Below are positions 17,988 to 26,616 of a stretch of DNA of 64,000 nt, piece after piece; within the stretch, counting starts at the first letter, position 1, and each line of letters begins with the position of its first letter. The translations under genes were made by a program, and so were the position numbers. The notes beneath the pieces are model-generated. The model had not been told where the DNA came from, searched no databases, and worked only from the letters and a program-made list of their open reading frames with translations. Source of the stretch: Minwuia thermotolerans (GTDB lineage: Bacteria; Pseudomonadota; Alphaproteobacteria; Minwuiales; Minwuiaceae); assembly GCF_002924445.1 (NCBI RefSeq), contig NZ_PIGG01000034.1, positions 62,001 through 126,000 on the forward strand, in the 5' to 3' direction.

Positions 17988-19345
17988 AAAGCGATTGCGC
18001 GCTCGATGCCCCGCGCGGCGCGCAGCAGACGCCCTTCCCGATTCGGGCCTGCGGTCGCCATCAGGCCCACGGGCAGGCCCTCGCTGAAGCCGCAGGGCAG
18101 GCTGATGGCGCAGAGACCCAGAAAATTGATGCGCCGGGTGTTGAAGGACGACAGCAGCGCCTGGCGGGCGTGCTCCTCCTCGCTCTCCATCACCGCGGCA
18201 ATCGAGGGCGCTATGGCCGGCGTCGTCGCCTGCAGGACCGCGTCGAAGCCTGCCGTCTCCCGCATCCAGGCGCGCTGCAGTTCGCCGAAGCGGTGGCGCA
18301 GGATGATCGCGTCCGATGCGCGGGCGGAGCGGCCGGCGGCGATGCGTTCGCGGATCGGCCGGTAGAGCTTGTCGGGATTGGCGTCGATGGTGTCGCCCCA
18401 GATGGCCCAGCCCTCCAGGCTGATCGGGTTGCCATGCTGCAGCACCACCTCGTCGTGCGCCTCGAAGGAATCGAGACGGCGTTCGGTCACCTCGGCCCCG
18501 GCGGCGCGCAGGCGCTCGACCGCCGCTTCGACCGCCGCGGCGACGCCGGGCTGGATCTCGTTGTCGTCATGGCCGCGCGCCCAGAGCAGGCGCAGGCCCT
18601 GCGCCGAGGCGCCCGCCAGATCGGCGGCCGGGCGGCCCGACAGGATGGCGTGGATCGCATTGGCGTCGGCGACATCCTTCGTCAGCGGCCCCACCGTGTC
18701 GAGCGACGGCGCAAGCGGGATCGAGCCTTCCAGCGAAACCGCGCCCCAGGTGGACTTCAGGCCGACGATCCCGTTAAAGGCCGCCGGTATGCGCACCGAG
18801 CCGCCTGTGTCCGATCCGATGCCGGCCGGGGCGAGACCCGCGGCGACGGAAACGCCGGCGCCGGCGGAACTGCCGCCGGGCACGCGTGGGTCGCCTTTCG
18901 GACTGTGGGCGTTGGCCGGGGTGCCGCTCCAGGGATTCACGCCGAGACCCGAATAGGCCAGGTCGGGCAGGTTGGTCTTGCCGAGGCAGACCAGCCCCGC
19001 GGTCACCGCGCGGGCCAGCGGTTCGGCGTCGCGGTCCGGCACCCGGCCCCGGAACAGGGCGGATGCGCCTTCGGTCGGGTGGCCTGCGGTGTCGAACAGG
19101 TCCTTCCAGCCGATGGGCACCCCGTCCAGCGGCGACCGCAGCAGTCCCGCGGCGGCGCGGCGGCGCGCGGCCATGGCTTCGGCCAGCGCGCGCTCCTGCG
19201 TCAGGCTGACGAAGATGCTGTGGCCGGGATCGTATTCGGCGATGCGGTCCAGGAAGTGCTCGGTCAGCATCAGCGGGTCGATGTCGCCCCCGGCGACCCC
19301 CCGGCCAAGTTCCAGCGCCGTCATCGCGTGATAGTCGCGGCTCAT
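17981..19345 (-). CDS. Amidase (amidase-signature family)
   Basis: 454-aa amidase-signature enzyme that hydrolyses a carboxamide to acid and ammonia. The Ser-cisSer-Lys catalytic centre is recognisable: Lys in PIGWKDLFDTAGH (about residue 80), the Ser-rich GGSSAGAGVSVA loop, and GSDTGGSVRIPAAFNGIVGLK with the nucleophile region. It is the right length for a stand-alone amidase rather than GatA, and no gatB/gatC is adjacent. It ends at the NtrC-type sites of glnK. Release of ammonia next to GlnK-Amt fits a nitrogen-scavenging role. The start at 19345 is preferred over an ATG 33 bases upstream. Confidence 0.88.
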   Translation of the reverse strand: MSRDYHAMTALELGRGVAGGDIDPLMLTEHFLDRIAEYDPGHSIFVSLTQERALAEAMAARRRAAAGLLRSPLDGVPIGWKDLFDTAGHPTEGASALFRGRVPDRDAEPLARAVTAGLVCLGKTNLPDLAYSGLGVNPWSGTPANAHSPKGDPRVPGGSSAGAGVSVAAGLAPAGIGSDTGGSVRIPAAFNGIVGLKSTWGAVSLEGSIPLAPSLDTVGPLTKDVADANAIHAILSGRPAADLAGASAQGLRLLWARGHDDNEIQPGVAAAVEAAVERLRAAGAEVTERRLDSFEAHDEVVLQHGNPISLEGWAIWGDTIDANPDKLYRPIRERIAAGRSARASDAIILRHRFGELQRAWMRETAGFDAVLQATTPAIAPSIAAVMESEEEHARQALLSSFNTRRINFLGLCAISLPCGFSEGLPVGLMATAGPNREGRLLRAARGIERAIAFA

Positions 19346-19491
19346 GCGTGCTTCCCCCCTCGCGTTTCGGCGGCGCATCTTAGGGCAACGGCGCCACGGC
19401 GCCAGAGGCGGTCTTTGCCAAGCGCCCGCTTTTGCCGTATTCAGCGCGCCGGTGCGGTCGGATGTTCCGCCGCCCGGAAGGAGCGAGGATC

Positions 19492-20565
19492 ATGAGCGAG
19501 AACGCGGAGAAGAAGATCAGGATCGGCATACTCGGCGCCAGCGGCTACACCGGCGGCGATCTGGTGCGCCTGCTGGTCCGACATCCCTTCGCGGAGATCG
19601 CCTTCATGACCGCCGACCGCCATGCCGGCAAGTCCATGGATACGGTCTTCCCGCACCTGTTCGGCCAGGAACTGCCGCCGCTGATTTCCGTCGACGAGAT
19701 CGAGTGGGGGCTGGTCGATGTCGATGTCGTCTTCTGCTGCCTGCCCCACGGCACGACGCAGGAGATCGTCAGGCAGATCCTGACGGAGAACGAGACGATC
19801 CGCGTGATCGACCTCTCGGCGGACTTCCGGCTCGACGACACCGATGTCTACGCCGAATGGTACGGCCACGAACACTACGCGACCGACATCCAGCCGATGG
19901 CGGTCTACGGCCTGCCGGAATACTACCGCGAACGGGTGGCGAAGAGCCGCCTGGTCGCCAATCCGGGCTGCTATCCCACCGCGGCTCTGCTCGGCCTGCT
20001 GCCGCTGGTGGAGCAGGGCCTGATCGACACCACGGACGTCATCATCGACGCCAAGTCGGGTGTGACAGGCGCCGGGCGCGGGCTGAAGGAGAACCTGCTG
20101 TTCGGCGAGGTGGCCGAGGGCATCCATCCCTATTCGGTGGCCAGCCACCGCCACGCGCCGGAGATCGAGCAGGAGATCGCCAAGCACGCCCACGGCGCGG
20201 AGACGCACGTCAATTTCACACCGCATCTGATGCCGATGAACCGGGGCGAGCTCTGCACGTGCTATGTCCGGATGACCGGCGGCGCGACGGTGGCCGACCT
20301 GCGCCGGACCTTCGAGGCGCGCTTCGCGGGCGAGCCCTTCGTCTCCATCGTGCCGGAAGGGGTGACGCCTGCAACACGGCACGTGCGCGGTTCCAACTAC
20401 TGCCTGGTCGGGCTCTACCAGGACCGGATCCCGAACCGCGCCATCGTGGTCGCGGTGATCGACAATCTGGTCAAGGGCTCCTCGGGCGAGGCGATCCAGA
20501 ACATGAACCTGATGTTCGGCCTCTCGGAGCTGACCGGCCTGGAGCAGGCGCCGCTGTTTCCGTAA
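19492..20565 (+). CDS. argC: N-acetyl-gamma-glutamyl-phosphate reductase
   Basis: 357-aa NADPH-dependent enzyme of arginine synthesis. The Rossmann motif GILGASGYTGGDL lies at the N-terminus; the catalytic cysteine is in VANPGCYPTA (about residue 158); the second active-site segment SVASHRHAPEIEQ follows. AAGGAGCGAGG precedes the ATG at 19492. It is intact to its usual C-terminus (QAPLFP), so the foreign gene that starts 15 bases later did not damage it. Confidence 0.96.
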   Translation: MSENAEKKIRIGILGASGYTGGDLVRLLVRHPFAEIAFMTADRHAGKSMDTVFPHLFGQELPPLISVDEIEWGLVDVDVVFCCLPHGTTQEIVRQILTENETIRVIDLSADFRLDDTDVYAEWYGHEHYATDIQPMAVYGLPEYYRERVAKSRLVANPGCYPTAALLGLLPLVEQGLIDTTDVIIDAKSGVTGAGRGLKENLLFGEVAEGIHPYSVASHRHAPEIEQEIAKHAHGAETHVNFTPHLMPMNRGELCTCYVRMTGGATVADLRRTFEARFAGEPFVSIVPEGVTPATRHVRGSNYCLVGLYQDRIPNRAIVVAVIDNLVKGSSGEAIQNMNLMFGLSELTGLEQAPLFP

Positions 20566-20579
20566 GTGGGGGTATTCTG

Positions 20580-21473
20580 ATGGGTGAGCCGAAGCGGCAT
20601 CACTATATCCCAGTATTCTACTTGAAACGTTGGTGTTCTGCCGACGGCATGCTCTGCGAATTCAGTAAACCCTATGGGCAAAGGGTAAATCCTCAGCGAA
20701 AACACCCGTCTGCGACCGGATACTCCCAAGAATTATATACAATACGAGAGTATAATTCGGAATTTGCGCAGCAGATTGAAAGTAAATTTTTTAGGAAGGT
20801 GGACAGTCTGGCTGCTGATGCACTGCTCGAGATGGAAAATAGGGGAAACGAAGCCCGGTGGAATTCTGGAATGAGATCTGCTTGGTCTAGGTTTTTGATT
20901 TCATTGTTGATGAGATGTCCCGAAGATTTAGAGCTATTTAGGGAAAGTTGGCAGCAATCATTATTTGAAAATAATGAGGAATTTGAAAAAAAATATAAAA
21001 ATCATAGAAAAGTTGGAGATCCAGAAACATTTTCAGAATTTATTCATTCAAGATCCATTGGGGAGGCAGAATTTGATCTTTTTAACTCATATATACAACT
21101 AATAGATCATAAGAATCTTGGAGAAAAAATGAATGAAATGGTATGGAAGGTAATTGACTTAAAATACTCTAGCAAAACTTTATTTACTTCAGATCGCCCT
21201 GTGATTCGTACAAATGGGCTTGCTCGAGAGGGTGGTCATATTATATTACCGATTGGCCCGAGAAGGCTCTTCTTGGCGTCACCCTTGTTAAAAACAGTAG
21301 AAAAAATAGAAAGTATAAAACATTCTCTCCTCGCTAGGGAGTTGAATAGTCAAGTTGTGACGAGTGCCGTAAAATATGTCTACGATACGACTGATCGTTC
21401 TTTGCCATTTATTCAAAAATCTATGTTAACAGTACATCAAAATCGTCTGATGGAGTCTGTCTTGCGATCATGA
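20580..21473 (+). CDS. DUF4238 family protein on an A+T-rich insert
   Basis: 297-aa protein beginning MGEPKRHHYIPVFYLKRW, the hallmark start of DUF4238 proteins (family of unknown function, often in mobile or defence-related contexts). Later YTIREYNSEFAQQIE, FLISLLMRCPEDLELF, LFTSDRPVIRTNG and IILPIGPRRLFLASP match the family's general pattern. Codon use is strikingly different: ATA, AGA, TTA and AAA codons abound, and base composition drops to roughly 40% G+C between sharp borders at about 20600 and 21470. Both neighbouring genes are intact. I infer horizontal transfer. No integrase, att repeats or partner gene is visible. Confidence 0.8.
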   Translation: MGEPKRHHYIPVFYLKRWCSADGMLCEFSKPYGQRVNPQRKHPSATGYSQELYTIREYNSEFAQQIESKFFRKVDSLAADALLEMENRGNEARWNSGMRSAWSRFLISLLMRCPEDLELFRESWQQSLFENNEEFEKKYKNHRKVGDPETFSEFIHSRSIGEAEFDLFNSYIQLIDHKNLGEKMNEMVWKVIDLKYSSKTLFTSDRPVIRTNGLAREGGHIILPIGPRRLFLASPLLKTVEKIESIKHSLLARELNSQVVTSAVKYVYDTTDRSLPFIQKSMLTVHQNRLMESVLRS

Positions 21474-21501
21474 TTGGCGGCAATTCTATTGTACGCGCCC
21501 A

Positions 21502-22563
21502 TCACGCCGCCTTCGGCAGGTCGAAGCCCCTGAACGGCGTCGCGATGCGCCGGATGTCCTGGATCAGACCGGGATCGAACATCGGCGAATCGTCGCCCAT
21601 CTCCGACTGGATGGAGACCACGTCGGCCATGCCGCCGAAACGCTTCTCGATGGCCCCGGCGATGTTCGCCCAGGTGCCGCGGGCGCAGAACAGGTCGACC
21701 ACGTCGTCGGGCACTTCCTTCGCCATCTCGTCCCAGCGCTGTTGCACCGACAGGCGGTGCAGCTTCTCGCCGAGGTCCAGCAGGTCGTGCTGCTCGAAGA
21801 CCGGCCAGTAGGTCCGGGTGGAGCCGTAGAAGGCGACGCGGTAGCGGACCCATTCGTACATCTTCTGGGTCTTTTCCTCATCCGGACCGGTGGCGATGAA
21901 ACCCCCGCCGGAGATCTCGAAGTTCCCCCGCGCGCGGCCGCCGGCGCGCTCGAAGCCGGTCCCGATCTCCTTCGAGATGACGTTCTCGTAGTATTTGCGG
22001 GTGCAGAAGCCGTGCAGGCGCGCGCCGTCGCAGACCTCGCCGGCGACGCGCAGCATGGCCGGGCCGACGGCGGCGATGGTCACCGGCGCGCCGACATGGC
22101 CCATGGGCGGCGGCGTGAAGTTGGGCGTCATCAGGGTGAAGGAATAGTGCTTGCCGATATAGGCGAGGTCCTTGCCGCCCCCGGCCCAGCACTGCCAGAT
22201 GGCGCGGAGCGACTGGACGTATTCCTTCAGTCGGGGCGCCGGCGCCGACCAGGGCACGGAGAAGCGGCGCTCGTTGTGGCCCTTCACCTGGCTGCCGAGG
22301 CCGAGGATGAAACGCCCGCCGGATTCCTCCTGCAGGTCCCAGCCCATCTCGGCGACGACCATGGGGCTGCGCGGGAAGGCGATCGCGACGCCGGTCACCA
22401 GGTCCATCTTCCGGGTCACGGTCGCGGCGACCGCCAGCGGCAGGAACGGATCGCGGTTGGTCTCCGTCGTGACCACCCCGTCATAGCCCAGTTCCTCGGC
22501 CTTGCGCGCGGCCGCGGCCGCCTGGCCGAGCGACATGCGCGGCATGGTGTAATAGACCTTCAT
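21502..22563 (-). CDS. LLM-class F420-dependent oxidoreductase
   Basis: 353-aa luciferase-like TIM-barrel protein of the clade usually annotated as F420-dependent (TIGR03617-like). Features: AAARKAEELGYDGVVTTE, a GVAIAFPRSPMVVAEMGWDL segment, FILGLGSQVKGHNERRF, and TIAAVGPAMLRVAGEVCDG. It would transfer hydride between coenzyme F420 and an unknown substrate. It is divergent from cofC-fbiC, the F420 synthesis genes, which strongly supports F420 over FMN. It converges with the DUF4238 gene over 28 bases. Confidence 0.85.
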   Translation of the reverse strand: MKVYYTMPRMSLGQAAAAARKAEELGYDGVVTTETNRDPFLPLAVAATVTRKMDLVTGVAIAFPRSPMVVAEMGWDLQEESGGRFILGLGSQVKGHNERRFSVPWSAPAPRLKEYVQSLRAIWQCWAGGGKDLAYIGKHYSFTLMTPNFTPPPMGHVGAPVTIAAVGPAMLRVAGEVCDGARLHGFCTRKYYENVISKEIGTGFERAGGRARGNFEISGGGFIATGPDEEKTQKMYEWVRYRVAFYGSTRTYWPVFEQHDLLDLGEKLHRLSVQQRWDEMAKEVPDDVVDLFCARGTWANIAGAIEKRFGGMADVVSIQSEMGDDSPMFDPGLIQDIRRIATPFRGFDLPKAA

Positions 22564-22803
22564 CGCGTTCCTCCCCCGTATCGGCCGGCGTCATGCGCCG
22601 GCTTCGGCCCGGATGATAGGTGGGGGGCCGGGAGGCGGCAATGATCGGCGCGCCGCGGCGCGGGGGACGCTCTCGCCATATCCGCTTCGAGGGGTCCAAC
22701 ATCCTGAAATGCGGTGAATTTCGGGCCCGGTTGCCTTTCGCCTTCACAAAGGGCGATAGTGCCCCACTTGGGGAGTGAGCAACGACAGAAGCGCGGAATA
22801 CCG

Positions 22804-23481
22804 ATGTGGATCATCCTGCCGATCAAGAACCTTGATCAGGCCAAGCAGCGCCTGTCCGGCGCCCTGACGCCGGCGGAACGCCGCCGCCTGTTCGAGACCA
22901 TGCTGGAGGACGTCCTGTCCGAGGCCCGCAAGGTCGCCGCGGCCGATGGCGTACTGATCGTCAGCCGGGAGCCGAAGGCGCGCGAGCTGGCCGACCGCCA
23001 TGGCGCGGAGCTGCTGGTGGAGCCGCAGAACGAGGGCCAGTCGACGGCCGTGCAGCGCGGCGTCCTGTGGGCCATGGCGCGGGAGAGCCGGGGCGTCATC
23101 ACCCTGCCCGGCGATGCGCCGGGGCTGCGCGCCGGCGAGATCGACGAGCTGGTGCTGCTGAACGGCCATGACGCGCGTTCGGTGACGCTTTCGCCCAGCC
23201 ACGACCGGCGCGGCACCAACTGCATCGTGGCGACGCCGCCCGACATCATTCCCTTCCATTTCGGCCATGACAGCTTCAAACCCCATTGCGAGGAGGCCGA
23301 GAAGGCGGGCGTGACGGCGAAGATTCGGCCGCTGCCGGGCATCGGGCTGGATATCGATACGCCCGAGGACGTGCTGAAGTTCCTCGAAATGGCGCCGCAG
23401 ACCCGCACGCTCCACTTTCTGCAGGAAAGCGGCATCGCCGAACGGCTCCGGGCCGACCGCGACAAGGACCAGACCGCATGA
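22804..23481 (+). CDS. cofC: 2-phospho-L-lactate guanylyltransferase
   Basis: 225-aa nucleotidyltransferase of coenzyme F420 synthesis. It activates a phosphorylated three-carbon acid (2-phospholactate, PEP or 3-phosphoglycerate, depending on lineage) with GTP. Motifs: IILPIKNLDQAKQRLSG at the start (nucleotide-binding loop), VITLPGDAPGL (metal-binding Asp), DRRGTNCIVATPP, and GIGLDIDTPEDV. The start at 22804 fits the family; an earlier ATG adds 30 unconserved residues. It overlaps fbiC by four bases (ATGA), showing translational coupling. Confidence 0.92.
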   Translation: MWIILPIKNLDQAKQRLSGALTPAERRRLFETMLEDVLSEARKVAAADGVLIVSREPKARELADRHGAELLVEPQNEGQSTAVQRGVLWAMARESRGVITLPGDAPGLRAGEIDELVLLNGHDARSVTLSPSHDRRGTNCIVATPPDIIPFHFGHDSFKPHCEEAEKAGVTAKIRPLPGIGLDIDTPEDVLKFLEMAPQTRTLHFLQESGIAERLRADRDKDQTA

Positions 23482-25901
23482 ATGGCGTGATCGAGGGGGC
23501 GCTGGCCGGCCGCCGGCCGGACGAACGGGAGGCCCGCGCGCTGCTGGATGCGGCGCCGGAGGACATGCTGGCCGCCGCCGCCGAGCTGCGCGACCGCGGC
23601 CATGGCGACACGGTGACCTATTCGCGCAAGGTCTTCATCCCGCTAACCCATCTCTGCCGCGACGTCTGCCACTACTGCACCTTCGCCGAGCCGCCCCGGA
23701 AGGGCGAGGCGGCCTTCCTGTCGCCCGAACAGGTTCTCGAGATCGCCGCCAAGGGCGCGGCGGCCGGCTGCGCCGAGGCGCTGTTCACGCTCGGCGACAA
23801 GCCCGAACTGCGTTACCGCGCCGCGCGCGAGGCGCTGGAGCGGCTGGGCTACGCGACGACGCTCGACTACCTGGCCGCGATGGCCGATCTGGTTTTCGAC
23901 GAGACCGGCCTGCTGCCGCATCTCAATCCCGGCCTGATGAGCCTGGAGGAACTGAAGCGCCTGCGCGAGGTCTCGGTTTCCATGGGGATCATGCTGGAGA
24001 GCGATTCGGAGAAGCTGCTGGAGCGCGGCCAGCCGCATTTCGGCTCCCCCGACAAGATTCCGGCGCGGCGGATCGAGTGCATGGACGCCGCCGGCGAGGC
24101 CGCCGTGCCGTTCACCTCCGGCATCCTGATCGGCATTGGGGAGAGCCGCGTCGACCGCATATCCTCGCTGCTCCGCCTGCGCGAGCTGGACGACCGTCAC
24201 GGCCACATCCAGGAGATCATCGTCCAGAACTTCCGCGCCAAGCCGGACACCAAGATGAAGCATGCGCCGGAGCCGGGTCTGGACGAACTGCTCTGGACCA
24301 TCGCCGCGGCGCGGCTGATCTTCGGACCGGCCATGCACATTCAGGCGCCGCCCAATCTCAGCCCCGGCGTGCTGCCGCAGCTTGTCGGCGCCGGCATCGA
24401 CGACTGGGGCGGGGTGAGCCCCGTCACCCCCGACTTCGTCAATCCGGAAGCGCCCTGGCCGCATCTGGAGAAGCTGGCCGAGGAGACGGAGAAGGCCGGC
24501 AAGCAACTGGTTCAGCGACTGCCGGTCTATGCCGAATACGCGCTGAAGCCGGAGCGCTGGCTGGACAAGCGCTTCGTCAAGCCGGTGCTGGACCGCATCG
24601 ACGGTCAGGGACTGGTGCGCGCGGATTCCTGGTCGCCCGGCGACCACGACGCCGTGCCCGAATTGCCGGCGGTCCAGCCGTCGGACCGGCTCGCGCCGGT
24701 CCTGGACCGGGCGATGGCCGGCAAGGTCCCGTCGGAAGCGGAGATCGTGCGCCTTTTCCAGGCGCGCGGCGCGGATTTCCTGGCGGTGACCCGGGCGGCG
24801 GACGAACTGCGCCGCGACGTCAGCGGTGATAGCGTTTCCTACGTCGTCACCCGCAACATCAACTACACGAACGTCTGCTACTTCAAATGCCAGTTCTGCG
24901 CGTTCTCCAAGGGCAAGCTGTCGGAGAACCTGCGCGGGCGGCCCTATGACATCGGCCTCGACGAGATCGACCGCCGCGTCCGGGAGGCCTGGGAGCGCGG
25001 CGCGACCGAAGTCTGCATGCAGGGCGGCATCCACCCCGACTATACCGGCGAGACCTATCTGGAGATCGCCCGCGCGGTGAAGCGCGCCGCGCCGGAGATG
25101 CACGTCCACGCCTTTTCGCCGCTGGAGGTCCACCAGGGCGCCGCCACGCTCGGCGTGCCGCTGGCCGAGTTCGTCCGGTCGCTCAAGGAAGCCGGCCTCG
25201 GCACCCTGCCGGGCACGGCGGCCGAGGTGCTGGACGACGAGGTCCGCGAAGTGCTCTGCCCCGACAAGCTCCGTACCGAACAGTGGCTGGACGTGATGCG
25301 CGCCGCCCATGGCGCCGGGTTCCGCACCACGGCCACGATCATGTTCGGCCATGTGGACCGCTACCCCAACTGGGCGCGCCACCTGCTGGCGCTGAGGGAT
25401 CTGCAGGCGGAGACCGGCGGCTTCACCGAGTTCGTGCCGCTGCCCTTCGTGCACATGGAAGCGCCGATCTACCTCAAGGGCCGGGCCCGGCGGGGGCCGA
25501 CCTTCCGCGAGGCGGTGCTGATGCACGCGATTCCGCGGCTCGTCTTCCACGGCCTGATCGGCAACATCCAGACGAGCTGGGTCAAGATGGGGCCGGAAGG
25601 CGTGAAGACCTGTCTCAACGCCGGCGCCAACGATCTGGGCGGCACGCTGATGAACGAGACCATCACCCGCGCCGCCGGCGCCACCTATGGCGAGGAAATG
25701 CCGCCCGAGGCGATGGAGACGCTGATCCGCGCCGCCGGCCGCACGCCCAGGCAGCGCACGACGACATATGCGGACGCGCCCGAGGCGCAGGTCCGGCGCT
25801 CCTTCGGCGCCCGGCCGCTGGCCGATGTGGTCAACACGCCCGCCGCCCGCTACGAGCGCGGCCGCCGCCCCCAGAAGCTGATCCGGCCTGGCCTGGCCTA
25901 G
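23478..25901 (+). CDS. fbiC: FO synthase, CofG-CofH fusion
   Basis: 807-aa fused radical-SAM enzyme that makes the deazaflavin FO, the chromophore of coenzyme F420, from tyrosine and a flavin precursor. Two [4Fe-4S]/SAM motifs of type CxxxCxxC are present: CRDVCHYC in the N-terminal CofG half (about residue 60) and CYFKCQFC in the C-terminal CofH half (about residue 470). The fused form is typical of actinobacteria and some bacteria that acquired F420 synthesis; archaea and cyanobacteria carry two proteins. cofD and cofE/fbiB are not in this window and must lie elsewhere. Confidence 0.95.
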   Translation: MNGVIEGALAGRRPDEREARALLDAAPEDMLAAAAELRDRGHGDTVTYSRKVFIPLTHLCRDVCHYCTFAEPPRKGEAAFLSPEQVLEIAAKGAAAGCAEALFTLGDKPELRYRAAREALERLGYATTLDYLAAMADLVFDETGLLPHLNPGLMSLEELKRLREVSVSMGIMLESDSEKLLERGQPHFGSPDKIPARRIECMDAAGEAAVPFTSGILIGIGESRVDRISSLLRLRELDDRHGHIQEIIVQNFRAKPDTKMKHAPEPGLDELLWTIAAARLIFGPAMHIQAPPNLSPGVLPQLVGAGIDDWGGVSPVTPDFVNPEAPWPHLEKLAEETEKAGKQLVQRLPVYAEYALKPERWLDKRFVKPVLDRIDGQGLVRADSWSPGDHDAVPELPAVQPSDRLAPVLDRAMAGKVPSEAEIVRLFQARGADFLAVTRAADELRRDVSGDSVSYVVTRNINYTNVCYFKCQFCAFSKGKLSENLRGRPYDIGLDEIDRRVREAWERGATEVCMQGGIHPDYTGETYLEIARAVKRAAPEMHVHAFSPLEVHQGAATLGVPLAEFVRSLKEAGLGTLPGTAAEVLDDEVREVLCPDKLRTEQWLDVMRAAHGAGFRTTATIMFGHVDRYPNWARHLLALRDLQAETGGFTEFVPLPFVHMEAPIYLKGRARRGPTFREAVLMHAIPRLVFHGLIGNIQTSWVKMGPEGVKTCLNAGANDLGGTLMNETITRAAGATYGEEMPPEAMETLIRAAGRTPRQRTTTYADAPEAQVRRSFGARPLADVVNTPAARYERGRRPQKLIRPGLA

Positions 25902-25970
25902 GCGCCCGGCGCTGCCGACCCCGGACCCTATGGCCCGGGATCGCCAGAGGGTTCGATCGACGCGGTTGCG

Positions 25971-26516
25971 TTATCCGGCGGGCCGCATCTGTCCGGTATG
26001 CCGGTTTATCTCGAGGCGGCGCACCAGCGAGTCGTCCCGGGTGACGATCTCCGCGGTGATGGTGTCCTCGTCGGTCTCCTCGACCGTGCCCAGCTTCAGG
26101 TTGGGATTCCCCTGCCATTCGATGTGATGCCCCAGGATATGGCGCACTTCATCCACCGTCAGGTCCTGACGAAGCGCCGCCATGCCGGCGGCGCCCATCA
26201 TGCCGGAACCCATCATGCCCGAGCCCTGACCACCCATCATGCCATGACCGCCCATCATGCCTTGGCCCTGCATCATGCCGCGGCCCTGCATCATGCCGTG
26301 GCCCTGCATCATGCCCTGGCCGCCCATCGGACAGGGGCCCTGCATCATGCCGGGGTTCATGCCCTGACTCATCATGCCGGGGTTCATGCCCTGACCCATC
26401 ATGCCGGGACCACCGCGTCCGGGCCAGTCGCCCCTCTCATGGGCGCTGGCCGCTGCGGATACGGTAAACGCGACCGCCGCGGCGATCGCCGTCACGAACG
26501 TCGATTTCGTCGTCAT
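25971..26516 (-). CDS. Met/Gly-rich repeat periplasmic protein
   Basis: 181-aa exported protein. A clear signal peptide (cleavage after ASAHA-type SAAASA, about residue 25) is followed by a His-bearing start and about 75 residues of GMMQG/GMMGG/GMNPGMM repeats (about residues 37-108, roughly 25 Met). A conserved-looking C-terminal domain of about 70 residues (DLTVDEVRHILGHHIEWQGN... EINRHTGQMRPAG) contains a PepSY-like pattern. Met-rich tracts in the periplasm often bind Cu(I) or Ag(I), so copper handling is plausible but not proven. The DNA of the repeat is internally repetitive and may vary in length. The palindrome at 26576-26590 probably controls it. Confidence 0.75.
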   Translation of the reverse strand: MTTKSTFVTAIAAAVAFTVSAAASAHERGDWPGRGGPGMMGQGMNPGMMSQGMNPGMMQGPCPMGGQGMMQGHGMMQGRGMMQGQGMMGGHGMMGGQGSGMMGSGMMGAAGMAALRQDLTVDEVRHILGHHIEWQGNPNLKLGTVEETDEDTITAEIVTRDDSLVRRLEINRHTGQMRPAG

Positions 26517-26575
26517 TGTGCTGCTCCCTTGCCGGTTCGCACTCCAGCAGATGAAAGCACGCGTAGCGACTTCAA

Positions 26576-26590
26576 GACTTGACTCAAGTC
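26576..26590. promoter_or_regulatory. Palindromic operator upstream of the Met-rich gene
   Basis: GACTTGA-C-TCAAGTC, perfect seven-base arms about 60 bases before the ATG at 26516, with an extra related half-site (GACTTCAAG) beside it. A TTGACT -35-like hexamer lies on the minus strand within it (26587-26592). The layout recalls metal-responsive MerR-family promoters, but no regulator gene is adjacent. Confidence 0.55.
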
Positions 26591-26616
26591 AACCGCCGGT
26601 CGCGGTGCCGCCGGCG

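Noticed and set aside
22584-22602. GCCGGCG-TCATG-CGCCGGC hairpin upstream of the LLM oxidoreductase as a regulatory element
   Set aside because: Such G+C-only seven-base stems are expected by chance in a genome of this composition, and it has no T-run or conserved position.
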